This document shows, one piece after another, positions 49,201 to 61,200 of a stretch of DNA of 64,000 nt. Made by a program: the position numbers and the translations under genes. Source of the stretch: Cheiracanthium punctorium (lineage: Eukaryota; Arthropoda; Arachnida; Araneae; Cheiracanthiidae); the NCBI GenBank assembly GCA_038373885.1, contig JAWZYV010012403.1, positions 62,001 to 126,000 on the forward strand, in the 5' to 3' direction. The notes beneath the pieces were generated by a model. That model did not search any database. It saw nothing but the letters and a program-made list of their open reading frames with translations, and was not told where the DNA came from. Position 1 is the stretch's first letter, and each line of letters starts with the position of its first letter.

Positions 49201-52200
49201 TCTCCAAAGAAAGAAATCACAAGGGGTTAAATCACAAGAACTGAATTATGTCGTCCATGAATTCTTCTCAAATTTCTCTCAATATTCACATATGAACACC
49301 GATTTTGATGAAACAATTTAATAATTTTGAAACGTTGTTCAAGTGTGTGTCTTTCCATGATTAAATGGCAAAGTATACTAAACACAAAAGACACAAGAAA
49401 TGTCAAAAAAGAATATGCAGTGCAGCCATTCTAACCATTTAAAATTGTATCATCCCTATTGGAAAACCATTTACAAAGGAAAAAAAAAAAAAAAAAAAGA
49501 CTTTTCATGAAACTTACTTTAGAATAAACTAATGAAGAACTTTGAAATTCACATACATACATAAAAAAATAGTGCACTGTACAGATTTTGGATGGTAGAA
49601 ACGGTCTACCCTTCTTCAGTTGTAGCTCATTGGCTATATTGTTCAGACCAGAAGAGCTCTCACATTTAGGCTTTAAAGAGCATGAGAGATATGAGGGAGG
49701 CACTGCCCCCAAATGTGCTACAGGCATGGCATAAAACATTGCCATTTAAATAAAAGCTACATTTTTTTGCAATGCTGTAAGGAAATAAATTGTACATGCA
49801 TCTTTTATACATATTTTTATGCATATCATTAGCAAAAATTGCATGAAAAATTTTCACTTTATCAAATGGTAAAAGAAAATGCAATATAATAAAACTCAAA
49901 ATCAAAAGTTAACTAATACTTTAGATATATATTGAAGTTCTATTTCTGTGTGGGAAATATATTTTATAATTTGAAAACACTGTAAATGCTAAAATAATGT
50001 GTAAAAACTCAACCTGTCTACATCAATATGTTATTTAGGTCCCTACAGTATCATTCAGCACTGTATTGACCTAACACTGTCGGGTTTCATTGCAGTTTTA
50101 TAATTCTTTCTGGTCTACAAAAATTAGATAATATCACTTTTTTCTTTTCTTTTTTTTTTCTTTTTTCTTTTTTTTTTTTTAAGCTTAATGATATTTTTTT
50201 ATAATGCAAGAATTTTTGAAGTCTATCAGAAATAAAAAGTGGATTACCGTTTTGTTATCATTATTATTTTTTTAACCAAGTTTGCCAACTAGGCTTCTGA
50301 AAAAGAATATGCCAATGTTAGGGAGAGGAGACCCCCCCCCCCCCCCACACACACAGAAACAGTTAGCAATGACCTCGCCTTTGTCACAACCAAACTGTAT
50401 GTACTGTACTAGATTTTTATGTACATAAAAATTCTTAAAAATTGCATTAATTCTGACCTTTAAATGAGTCTACATTTTACAAAATACTTTTATTATTTAT
50501 AAAATAAAACACATAAAAAAGGTACTTCTGTGTGTTATTTTACAAAGTTTTATGCATCTCATCTTTTAAAACTTTCTTTTTTAATGTTTTTTGGTACATA
50601 ACAATTGATTTTAAATAATGGAAAATTAGACTAATTGACAATGTATTAAATAGACTTTTATTAATTAAATTGTATATATGACAGAAGTAATAGGGAGCTG
50701 CCAATCTTGAATGAAAATCCAATTCAAGAAAGCTTTTTAACAAAACCATTGTCTTTAATTGCTTATATAGTCAAACATTGGCACAACAGACCCTCTGCAG
50801 GGCCAAGGCCTGCGCTGCCCAACTGCGCCTTCGCGACCATAGGCTCTGGGGTGCGGATGCATATGCCTCGGCCAGGTGATCAGCTTGACGCGAAGTCCCC
50901 AGCGTTTGACCCCAAGCAAGCTTGGTCCTCATTTTATTGACCCACTCAAGGGGTGAAAGGCTGAGTCGACCTTGCCCAGCCCGGGATTCGAACCCCGGAC
51001 CTGTGGGACGGCAGTGCGGTGCGCTAACCATTACACCACTGGGCTTCCAATTGCTTATATACTAAACTATAAAGGATTAACAGCATGCATGTAACTTTTT
51101 TGGATTAGGATTCATTGTGCATATACATCTCATAAGGGCTTAAAAGTTCTTAATTCTGATTTTTGTTTTAGAACTTTAAGAAATGCTTAATCACTCTACA
51201 TTATTTGTTTTCAAAACAGTTTATCAAGCAAAGACATCAGCTTTAAAATAGTGAGTTGCAGTGATTGATTGCTTTTTTTTTTTTTTTTTTAAGCAATATA
51301 TTTAGACATCCCCACCCCCCATAAATTATAGACATCCACAGTAAAATCTTTGAAGTATAAAAATTTAATTTATTAATTAAAAATATCTCATAATAGTACC
51401 AAAGCATATGAATTAGAATTTTATACACTATTTTTACAATAAGTTAAAGACTGTACTCAGATTGTAAAACAATTTGGCATTAAAGCAGTTAACACAAGCT
51501 ATACAAATACTTCAATGTAAAAATTAAAATTTAATTCTTATTATTTTATTGTAATACATTTAATAAGACTGATATTCAGAACTCAAAAGTTAAAAAGAAC
51601 TACTATTAAAAGCCTATAAAAGCAAAGCACTTTTCTGTTACTTTTATAACCTATACTCTTTTATCATTTTTATATTCAGTACCATTTATTACAGTATCAG
51701 TTCAATTCACACACATTTAAAGGAAGTAATTTGAGAATAAGTTTATACCTCCATAAATAACTGCATTTCATACAAAACATTTAAGTATTTCAATCGCTCT
51801 AAGTGACGACATGTAGCAAGCAAATAATTCCACCATGAAGATAAAGATGGATCAATACTTGCTAAATCATATTTGAGGGATGAAAGCTGCACATTCTTTA
51901 ACATAGGCATGAATATTGCTTCAATAAAGATATCCGGATCACATTTCTATAAATAGAAAGCAATCTACATTAATGTTTATTAAAAATTGTGAATACTCTA
52001 CTTTAGTAGGACAGACTCTGCTATCACTAGAAGATAAGTTTTAAAATTCTTGGCCTTCATCAGCCAGAAGAAAATTGAGATAGATAGTTCAATATAATAC
52101 ACATAAATAATCTGCAATTAGTGGCGACTCATCATTTGGAACTATAGGAATCTAGACAGTCACTTTAAAGGTTTTTTGATTTATAAACCATGATTTTTCT

Positions 52201-55200
52201 GATAAGATTAATTTTTTAAATTGGTTTACTTCAATAAAAATACATACATAGAAAGACTGCATTTTGATTGCAAAACAGTTTGGTATTAAAGCAGTTAACA
52301 CAAGCAATGCCAATACTTCAATGTAAAAATAAAATTGTAATTATAATTATTTTACTGTAATACATTTACAGGGATGTTAACTCCAACACTCGATTTGGGA
52401 GCACCCCGGGAGCAGAAAAAATTTCATTTGGGAGCACCTCGGGAGCAGAAAAATTCCATTTGGGAGCAGAAAAATTCTATTTGGGAGCAGAAAAATTCTA
52501 TTTGGGAGCAGAAAAATTCCATTTGGGAGCACCTCGGGAGCACAAAAAAATAGTTTCCGAGAGGAAAACTAAGATTCGAGATCAGAATTAACATGATTTT
52601 GGAGCATAAAATTGAAGATTTAGGAACACAATAAATGCATACAAGAAAAGCAAAGTTTGCGAGCAAACACCATTTGCTAAAAGCAAAACACTATTTGAAA
52701 GCACTTTAGGAAAGCTCTGGAAAAAAAAAGGGTGTATATGGCTATGCTATCAGCAACTTGGTAAAAACAATACATATCAGGAGTCAGCAACCTTTCTGTG
52801 GTTAAGTCATTTTTTTCCTACTCAAGAACCATGAGTATGATTTGTATGCGGCTTGCGAGCCACAGGTTGCCAATCCCTGTCCCCCCTTTTTTTTTTTTCT
52901 TTTTCAGAATCATTAAGGGAATCTTCCTCTCGAAAAAGAGAGCACAAATAAAATGAAAACTAAATTTTAAAACAAAAGCTATCTCATTCTTTGGTTCTAT
53001 TACAAATCACAAGTAGTACTAAATGGAGATTTTTGAAAACCTAAATATTATACCTCTTATACAACAACACGTAATTGGTAAGCAGTATCGAAAACAAAAT
53101 AAATTTGATGGTTAGAATAATTAAATGTGTGTACTTTTAATAGCATATGCTTTTGTATCAGTAATTTAACCTCATCTAATATTTACATATTCATCTATAA
53201 TACTTGAACACAATATACAAAGCAAATGTAAACAAAAAATATTTAATGACTGTTGAGAGAAATTAAGAATTATGGGAAGTTAAAAATTGAGATTATAAGA
53301 AATTAATGAGATTACAAATTAAGTATCATAAGTTATCTAGTTTTCTATTTATTCTTTTTTTTTTTTTTATTAATTTCTTCTTGAGCTTTTTCATTTTCTT
53401 CTAATAGTTTTAATGTTTTTGCAAGTCTATCCTTCCCTTCCGTTAATAGAATCTGTCCACTTTCTATAACAGCCAGTGGCGGCTCGTGACCTGCTTCAGT
53501 GGTGGGGCCCGAAAAAAATAGTGCCAGTTCAAATCGGGAAAATACATATACATAGAGCTGTGGCGGATCGTTACCCATTTCAGAGGAGGGGGCTTTTTTT
53601 TTTTAAAAGCTCGAAAAGGTAAAACATATGAATCGCTTTTGTAAACAGTGTGAATACATAAAAACTTTTCGAATAACAAGTTATGAAAGGCATATTGATT
53701 TCTCCTTTAAGTTTTCATTTAAAGACAGCAGATTTATTTTGCACCAAAAAAACATTTTCCTCCATTTTTCTTTCTCAAAAAGGTACAATATCAATTAAAA
53801 AAAAAAAAAAAATGCATGTGTACATCTTGAAAAACGAATTGGTCCATAATGTTTCATCTCCAAATAGCAAATCCTGCCCCTTCATAAACAAAAATCGGTG
53901 CCCCTTGCGATGATTACCGTAATTTATGGAAGAAACGCCGCACCCACGAAAATGAGCTTAGTTAGCTAGAAAATCGTCAAAAACGCCGCAGCCGCGATCG
54001 TTGGTGTGTGGGGTGGGGGGGGGGGGGGGGTGATCGTGGTCAGAAGTCAATGCCAGATAAAATCCAATGTTTTCTAAAACAATTTCTTAATTAACAAAAA
54101 ATAAATAAATAAAAAATATGTTGCATTACTTATTAGACCTAATTTATTAAAAAAGCTATTAAGTTGATCGGATATATTTCGGTAGAAATTGGATAAACGG
54201 TACAAAAAATCTCCTTTTTTCTCCCCCTTCCCATAGAATGTTTTAAAGTATTTGCCACTATTTTACGAAGCTTACGATTTCTATTTTCAAATAATCAGAT
54301 ATCAATGTTTATATTCACAAAGGTGAATTTATAGAAATAAAAAAATAACTTCTAAAAACCTTCTTGCATCCGCACAAAGTTCGGACAAACTACCAGGCGC
54401 CATTAAAATGAAAACAGCAATCGATGTGTGAGAAGTCTCCAGTTAAAAGTAAACATTTCCCCCCCCCCGCGGATGGCCAGTATGTTGATTACGTAATGAG
54501 CTTGCTTCAGCAAATTGTTTTAAACTGAATGTTGTGTAACAACTCTTGATGGTATTTATTTATTATTTTTTATATTTATAACATTGGGATTTATTTTAAA
54601 AGCATTCAGCATTTCTTGAGCATACCAATTAGTTGGCAGTGTTTATTCCACAGAGTGCACAGGGCGCAAAGCCGCACAGCGAAAAAAAAAATCTTTCAGA
54701 TTAACTTTATTTTTTTTTGGGGGGGGGGGGTGGAGGGGGAAAAGGTTAAACTCGCACCGTGCGCAACATTGACTAATTTTGGCTGAAATTCAGTATTTTA
54801 AGAACAATAGAGGTTCATGTGAAAAACGGATGCATTTAATAGAGGGTAGTGCACTTTTGCGGTATTTTACAGAACTTTAACCCTTCAAAATATATATTCA
54901 AAACTTCATTAAAACTTAATTATAGTTCTAAAATGTAGATGTAAAAGATTTACTTCTATTTTTTTTTTCTTTTTACTTAATTGAGGAGACATCGGTTGGA
55001 TGTATGAAGCCATCCACTTCAGAGAACGGGACATGGACCCATCTTAGGGTGCTCTGACTTTCTCCAAAACTGGATCAAACCTCTTTTCTATGGGGGTAGG
55101 TTCGCATTCTGATTCGCTACGCTGTGATCTGTGCACGCTAAAGAATACGTGTCGGTGGTGGCGCCATCTTTTGAGAAAATTATCACGAAACGAATTTTTC

Positions 55201-58200
55201 GATTTTTCGTTGAAGATCGGCTTAAAAAAATTAAAAATATTGTAAACGCCGCACTTACTACTTTTTAACTTTTAAACTCATAAACGCCGCGGCGTTTCTT
55301 CCATAAATTACGGTACTTGTTTGCCTATCTGGCCGGCCCTGATTGAAGTGATTAACAAAGCCCGACTGGTCCGATCCGGTGCGGGTAGAATGGCTTCGGA
55401 ATGCAGCTTTCGTGCGCAGTTTGAATCTTGCTTTACTGCTAACTAGCTTTCCATACACGCTTTAAAAGATAAATGAGCGTGGCAAAAGTTTAACAAAGAG
55501 TCAAAATGACGTATTCGGCGCAGACCGGCGCAAGAATCGGCTAAAAGCGCAGTTCGGCGCAATATTTGTGTTTCGGCGCACCCTGAAAGAGTCAAAATGA
55601 CGTATTCGGCGCAGACCGGCGCAAAAATCAGCTAAAAGCGCAGTTCGGCGCAAGAATTTGTGTTTCGGCGCAGCTCGGCGCAATCGGCGCAGAATTAACA
55701 TCCCTGCATTTAATAAGAATGATATTCAGTACTGTTTATTATAATATCTGTCCAATTCACACACATTTAAAGAAAGTAATCATCTTTCATTTAGTCCTAT
55801 TCTCGAATACAACTAGATGAATGAAATATTTAAAAGAGTATTTCTTGACACTTCCTTTATCTCTTAAGTTAAAATAATTTAGAAAAAGACATCATTCACA
55901 TTGCACAACCAACTTCAATATATTTTCCAATGTAATCATTATTAGGGCCAAAAAATGCAGGCCAGCTCTGAAAGCTGAGCCAAGAGCAGCAAACATGGTG
56001 AAATAATGTTTTTCATTTATATATAAGTAAACATATAAGTAACTGATCATTCAAATATATGTTTATAAAATATTTACACAGCCATTACTAGATATAATTA
56101 TGTATATACAATACATAGATATACATATGTATGCATTTGTGGTTATAAATAATGTAACCATGTATTTTACCAACTATTTTCAAAAATGACCCATTTTCTT
56201 TCTAATCAATGGGTCTCTAAGACCCATTTTTATAAGACCCATGGGATACTTGAATACCCACTTTTATGTCCCTATGTTAAACTAATAAGTGTTTTCATGT
56301 TATTGGAAAAGGACCCAGAAAAATCAGCAAAGGAATAGATAGTTAATCTTGTAAGTCCCTTGGACCCACAAATTGAAAAAAAGCCAGCATGACCACTGAA
56401 AAACAATAAAAATTATCCACAAATTGCTAACTAAGAAGAAAAGTAAACTTTTTCATTGCTGTAACTGGGTAGCTTTTGAGGTATTTTTAGTGTGAGCTTC
56501 AACCTCACTGGAAGGCTCCATCTCTTATTTTTGCAATAGAAAATGTAATTTTTCTAGTATGGACTACAACTTTTCAAGAAGGAGCTTAGTTCATCTAGCA
56601 TCCACCCAGTTCTATTAATACTTTCCTAGTGCAAATTATTGGGGAGACGAGGGGGAAAAAAAAACCTTGTCTAAAAGACTTTTTTATTTCATTGGTAACA
56701 GCCATGATGGTTATCTGATTACAAGCATGGAGTCTCAAGGGCTCAGAAGATTAACTATTTAAGATTGCTTGCTTAACTTCTTGGGTTTAATTCAATAACA
56801 TTAGAAAATAATGATATCACTTGTTTAATACTGAAAAGTAAAAGTGAGTTCTCAAGTATGTCAGAGCTGCCAACCGGGCAGAAATAGAGGGGGGGGGGGG
56901 GAATGCAATGCACGAGATACAAACAAATCACTGTACTTTGCTGGTAACAGGGACCATATTTATTTTAAAAGAAAAAAAAAATCAAAGAACTTTTCAAGAA
57001 CTATTACAGACAATGTATTTCAAGGACTTTTAATACAGAGATAAATTAATATACTACGGAAAAAATGCTTTCATGTTTAGCTGCATTATAACAAAGATGT
57101 TTTACTTTATTTTAAAAACAAATATTAAAAACTGAAATGCTTAAAAAATCAAAGCAAATCAAGCAGATTCATTCATCCATCTAAAATCAATCTAATACAA
57201 ATCCATTTCCTTTTTTAAATCACAGAATTAATGTGATGATTTTTTAGTTTTCAGATTCATTAAAAATCAACAAATTTATAAAAAAATTCGAAATAAGTAT
57301 TTATGTGCTGTAACTGTATTAGAGATATGAATAAAGACGTATTTGAGCGAAAATATGCATTTATCTAAAGGATGTAAAAAAAAAAAATTTAATTGAGTTT
57401 GCAGCTATGAAAAATTGTAATATTATTGCCAAAAATTGCATTTCTGTAACAAGACATGAAAATCGGAACAAATACGATTAAATCGAAATGGTGGGCAGTT
57501 ATGGTATGTGATAGGTTATTTAAAAAGGTCTTGAGGACCCATGATTTGACAGAAAACAAGTCTGCTTTAGGAAAAATAGGTAAAATAAGCACTTAAGCAT
57601 AATCCCTGCTACACAGCTTACTTGCAAAGCAAATTAAGCTCAGAAAATGATCCATAACATATTCTGGTGATACATTTCTCGTATATATTGTTCCAAATAG
57701 GCAAAGCTTGTTACTACTCTTTTGTCACATCATTTAGAACAACTCAATAAATGCTATATTAAAGCTATCTGCAGTTTACATTAACAGTTAGACAAAGTAA
57801 TTAGGCATCAAACTATAATTATTTAAAATAAAAACAAAAAGAAAGAAAATTATTAAATACATAAACAGGATACACAATAAAGTACTGAACATTTTAACAA
57901 AACATTTTCTTTTTCAAAAATGAAAACCATGAATAAGCACAAAATACTAGCAATAAAAGTAGTTTCTAGTTAGTGAATGACTACAAATAAGCAGAAAAGA
58001 ATCACAAAAGCTACTATATTTAAGCAGGATTCATAATTTAAGTATTACAATAATTGCAAAGCTATGCCTTTTAAACTGTATTCAAGAATTCAAATTAAAC
58101 TAAACATTCAGCTATCTCTCACCTTTTCCATGATGTAAGTCAATGCTTCATGGGTTAAATTATTTCTCTGGTAAAATCGAACGGTAGACAAATGAGTTCC

Positions 58201-61200
58201 ATACATATTAAGATAAAAGAGGCATTCTTTTTTTACCATTCCATCCATAGCTGAATTTTCATTCTTTAACTAAGGTAATAAATAAATTATATAGTGAGTG
58301 TAATAATCTATCATGAAACATTTCCAAGAATTAAAGAAGTCAAGTGACATGCATTTGTAAAGTATGATTAGAATTTTACCACAATTTTCATGCAGTGAAA
58401 TCTGCTAAAATAACTATCTTGGTAGAGATCATGTCTTAATTGTGTCCACCTATGTAAATTGTATAGTTTAACTATCACAACTGAGTTTTTTTTTTTAACT
58501 TCTCAAACACTATTTTTCATTAAAATGAAAATGTTATAAATTTAGAAACTGAAGGATTTAGCTTCAATGCTACATCTTTATGCAACAAATTGTATTAAAT
58601 AGTATAGATTCCTATTAACATCTATAAATTTATAACTTTTAAACATTTTTAGAAGGTATATTGTGTCAAATTCCACAATGTTTTCATTGTTTTACAGTTG
58701 ACATTCCATTTACTGATCAAAGTATCATAATAAAAAATAAAGGACTAACTCTTGATTTAACAAATAATTATAAATAAAATATTTAAATTTAGTAACAATT
58801 ACTGTGGAATGGTGATACTTTATAGATATTTCCTTTTAAAATAATGCTCATTCTTTTACTCCAGATATCATGAAAAAAACGGCATCTTCCTAACTTTCCA
58901 AATGAGGAGGGGGGGGGGGTTATTCCTAGGGTATCAGGAATTGAATAAATATCCAAAAGAAAATCCCACTAGGACTGTTCATGATGGTAGAACACCAGAA
59001 TTATAGAGTGATCATTTTGACCATTATGTAACTTAAATAGACTCAAAAATCTTTCATTTTCTTACAAATTATTTATTTAGCCATTATTTGTGTATATAGT
59101 AATTTTGACTGCTCACAGAGCAAAAATATACCTCTTAGGGCACGTTTTTCATCTACTAAAATAATTCGAATTTCGAAAAAATCACTTCGAGGTGTGTTAG
59201 GACCCGTCCTGGAGACTTTCCATAAAAAATTTGGTAGGTCTGGATCACCCGTCTAGGAGCTACGTGAGACACAGACAAACTAACATTTTACACATTGTTT
59301 TATTTATATAGATTTATGCATTCTTGTGCATTCCGTCTATATTACAAAATTTGAATATGGGTGCGTCACCTCAAAATATAAATATATTTTAACAAAATTT
59401 TACACACATTAACATTGTATTTAGTGGCCCGAAATAAGAAGGTGAGATCAACAAAAATACGAAGTTTATTTTTTTTCATAGACTTCTGAAGCACTCTATT
59501 GTACATAGTTAAAAGTGCCTGTTTAACATTAATCATTTAAATCACCAGATATTAGATATTCTTGCTTGAAACTAAAACCTGTCAAAGCTTGTTGAAAATT
59601 TGCATCACACACTTTCTCTCTTCTTCATTTCTAAAAAAAAAACATTTAATGAAGTTTTTGATTTCAGAAAAACGTATAAATGAAATCATTTAACCTTAAA
59701 ATCCAATGAATTTTGCCGGGATCATTCAGAAAAACATATAAACGAAGCTTCAATGTATTATTAAAGCAGTGCAGGTCTGTCTTTTCAATAAAGAAGAGCA
59801 TTTTTTTTTTTCAGTGGTGACATCTCTGTAATGACAGAGTCTAGCTTTAGAGATGTGCTCTTTAATAGTCTGTTTAACATTTCTAAGTGGGACAATCAAG
59901 TCAGGTTGGTCAAGACCACAAGCTTCCTTGTGGCCTTGACCTTATAGTCATTCCTAGTTCCATAGTTTTCAAATATTTCTGACCTATATAAAGAAAAACT
60001 AATTCAATGACAGATATGATTGCATATCAGCAGCCCTAACCAAACATTTTTTTTAGATGTAAAAAAAAATAACAGAACTGCAAAAACATTCTTTAAAAAA
60101 AAGAAAAGAAATGGAACCTCTAAAAGTAAATCTCTCTTCTTTCTCTAAGTAAAAATAGTGCAGAAATATAACTTACCCAATCACTTCCATTTTCAATGTT
60201 TTTCAACAATGAAAGCGATTTATAAATGGCAGCAGCCTAAAATAAGAAAAGTTCATTTACATATTTATCATTCCTAAATTAATTTACTTAACATGATAGA
60301 AATTTACTGTTATAAAATTTTACTGCACTATGATACATCAATTTCATCTATATTATTATAAAACATGTCTTCCCTAGCTACCAGCTTTGCATGGCAAATA
60401 ATATTCTGCAACTTTGTTAATTTCACCCCCCTTTTTTTTTAATCTGTATTTATAAATCATGATTTTCTAGTTTTTGATTTCATTTGGACATCAAAATCAT
60501 CTTCGCTGACATGAAAACATAATATACAACACACTTCTTCATGATCTTGTGCATATAATTCTTTGATATCTCAATATCATATTGTTACTATTAAAATTTA
60601 AAATGACAAAAGAGATCAATTATACTAAACACAGTGATAACAAAAGTTTTTCCGACATGACTCTCTTTTTTGTTCCAAATTCAACAATCATTGCCAAACT
60701 TGCTGTCTAAGTGGTGGTGTATAAAATGCAGTAACCGCATTAATGTAATTTTGTGAGATCCTGTAAAATTTATCGAACTTATTTATTGATAAAAATAACT
60801 CTATATTATTTCATCGCTTAAATCAAGAGTAAGATGCTATAAAAGCCTATATACCTATTGTAGAGGACTTGAATTGGATAAAAGTAAAACTGCCACAGAC
60901 CATAATGTATTAGAATTCTTTTGAATGTTCCTGTAAAAGAACTATAAATGCTACATACACTATTTCCCATCAATTTTCTTTTGTTTGAAATAGATGAATG
61001 TCTTTAAAACACACTGTAACTAATGCCTGCCCACAGAGTGTAATATATTGGAATTCTTTAAGGTGCTCCTAGAAAAGAGCTTAATGCTAAATACATTTTG
61101 TAGTAATCAATATGGATTTAATAGTATTAAGAGTATGGGCAGACAGGCAAACCAAAATCATTGTTCATCTTTGTTGGAAAATGTTACAAACATAGTAAAA

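Larger units (their letters stand above)
52369..55706. mobile_element. Composite 3.3-kb transposon (CAGGGATGTTAA ends)
   Basis: It begins CAGGGATGTTAACTCC and ends, inverted, CAGGGATGTTAATTCTG. CATTTA flanks both sides (52363-52368, 55707-55712). The unit-1 duplicate at 51557 shows the empty site, so the bounds are firm. Inside are a 21-bp tandem array (52445-52545), a hAT-like end (52780-52879), an orphan open frame (53345-53473), a hAT start (53474), a TA element (53915-55315) and a 91-bp direct repeat (55498-55681). Confidence 0.82.

Noticed and set aside
50771..51031. 86-codon minus-strand frame
   Set aside because: It lies wholly inside the tRNA-derived SINE and is an accident of its GC-rich sequence.
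50985..51046. tRNA gene suggested by a clean B box
   Set aside because: The A-box side and stems do not make a full cloverleaf and the segment continues into a SINE body with a target duplication.
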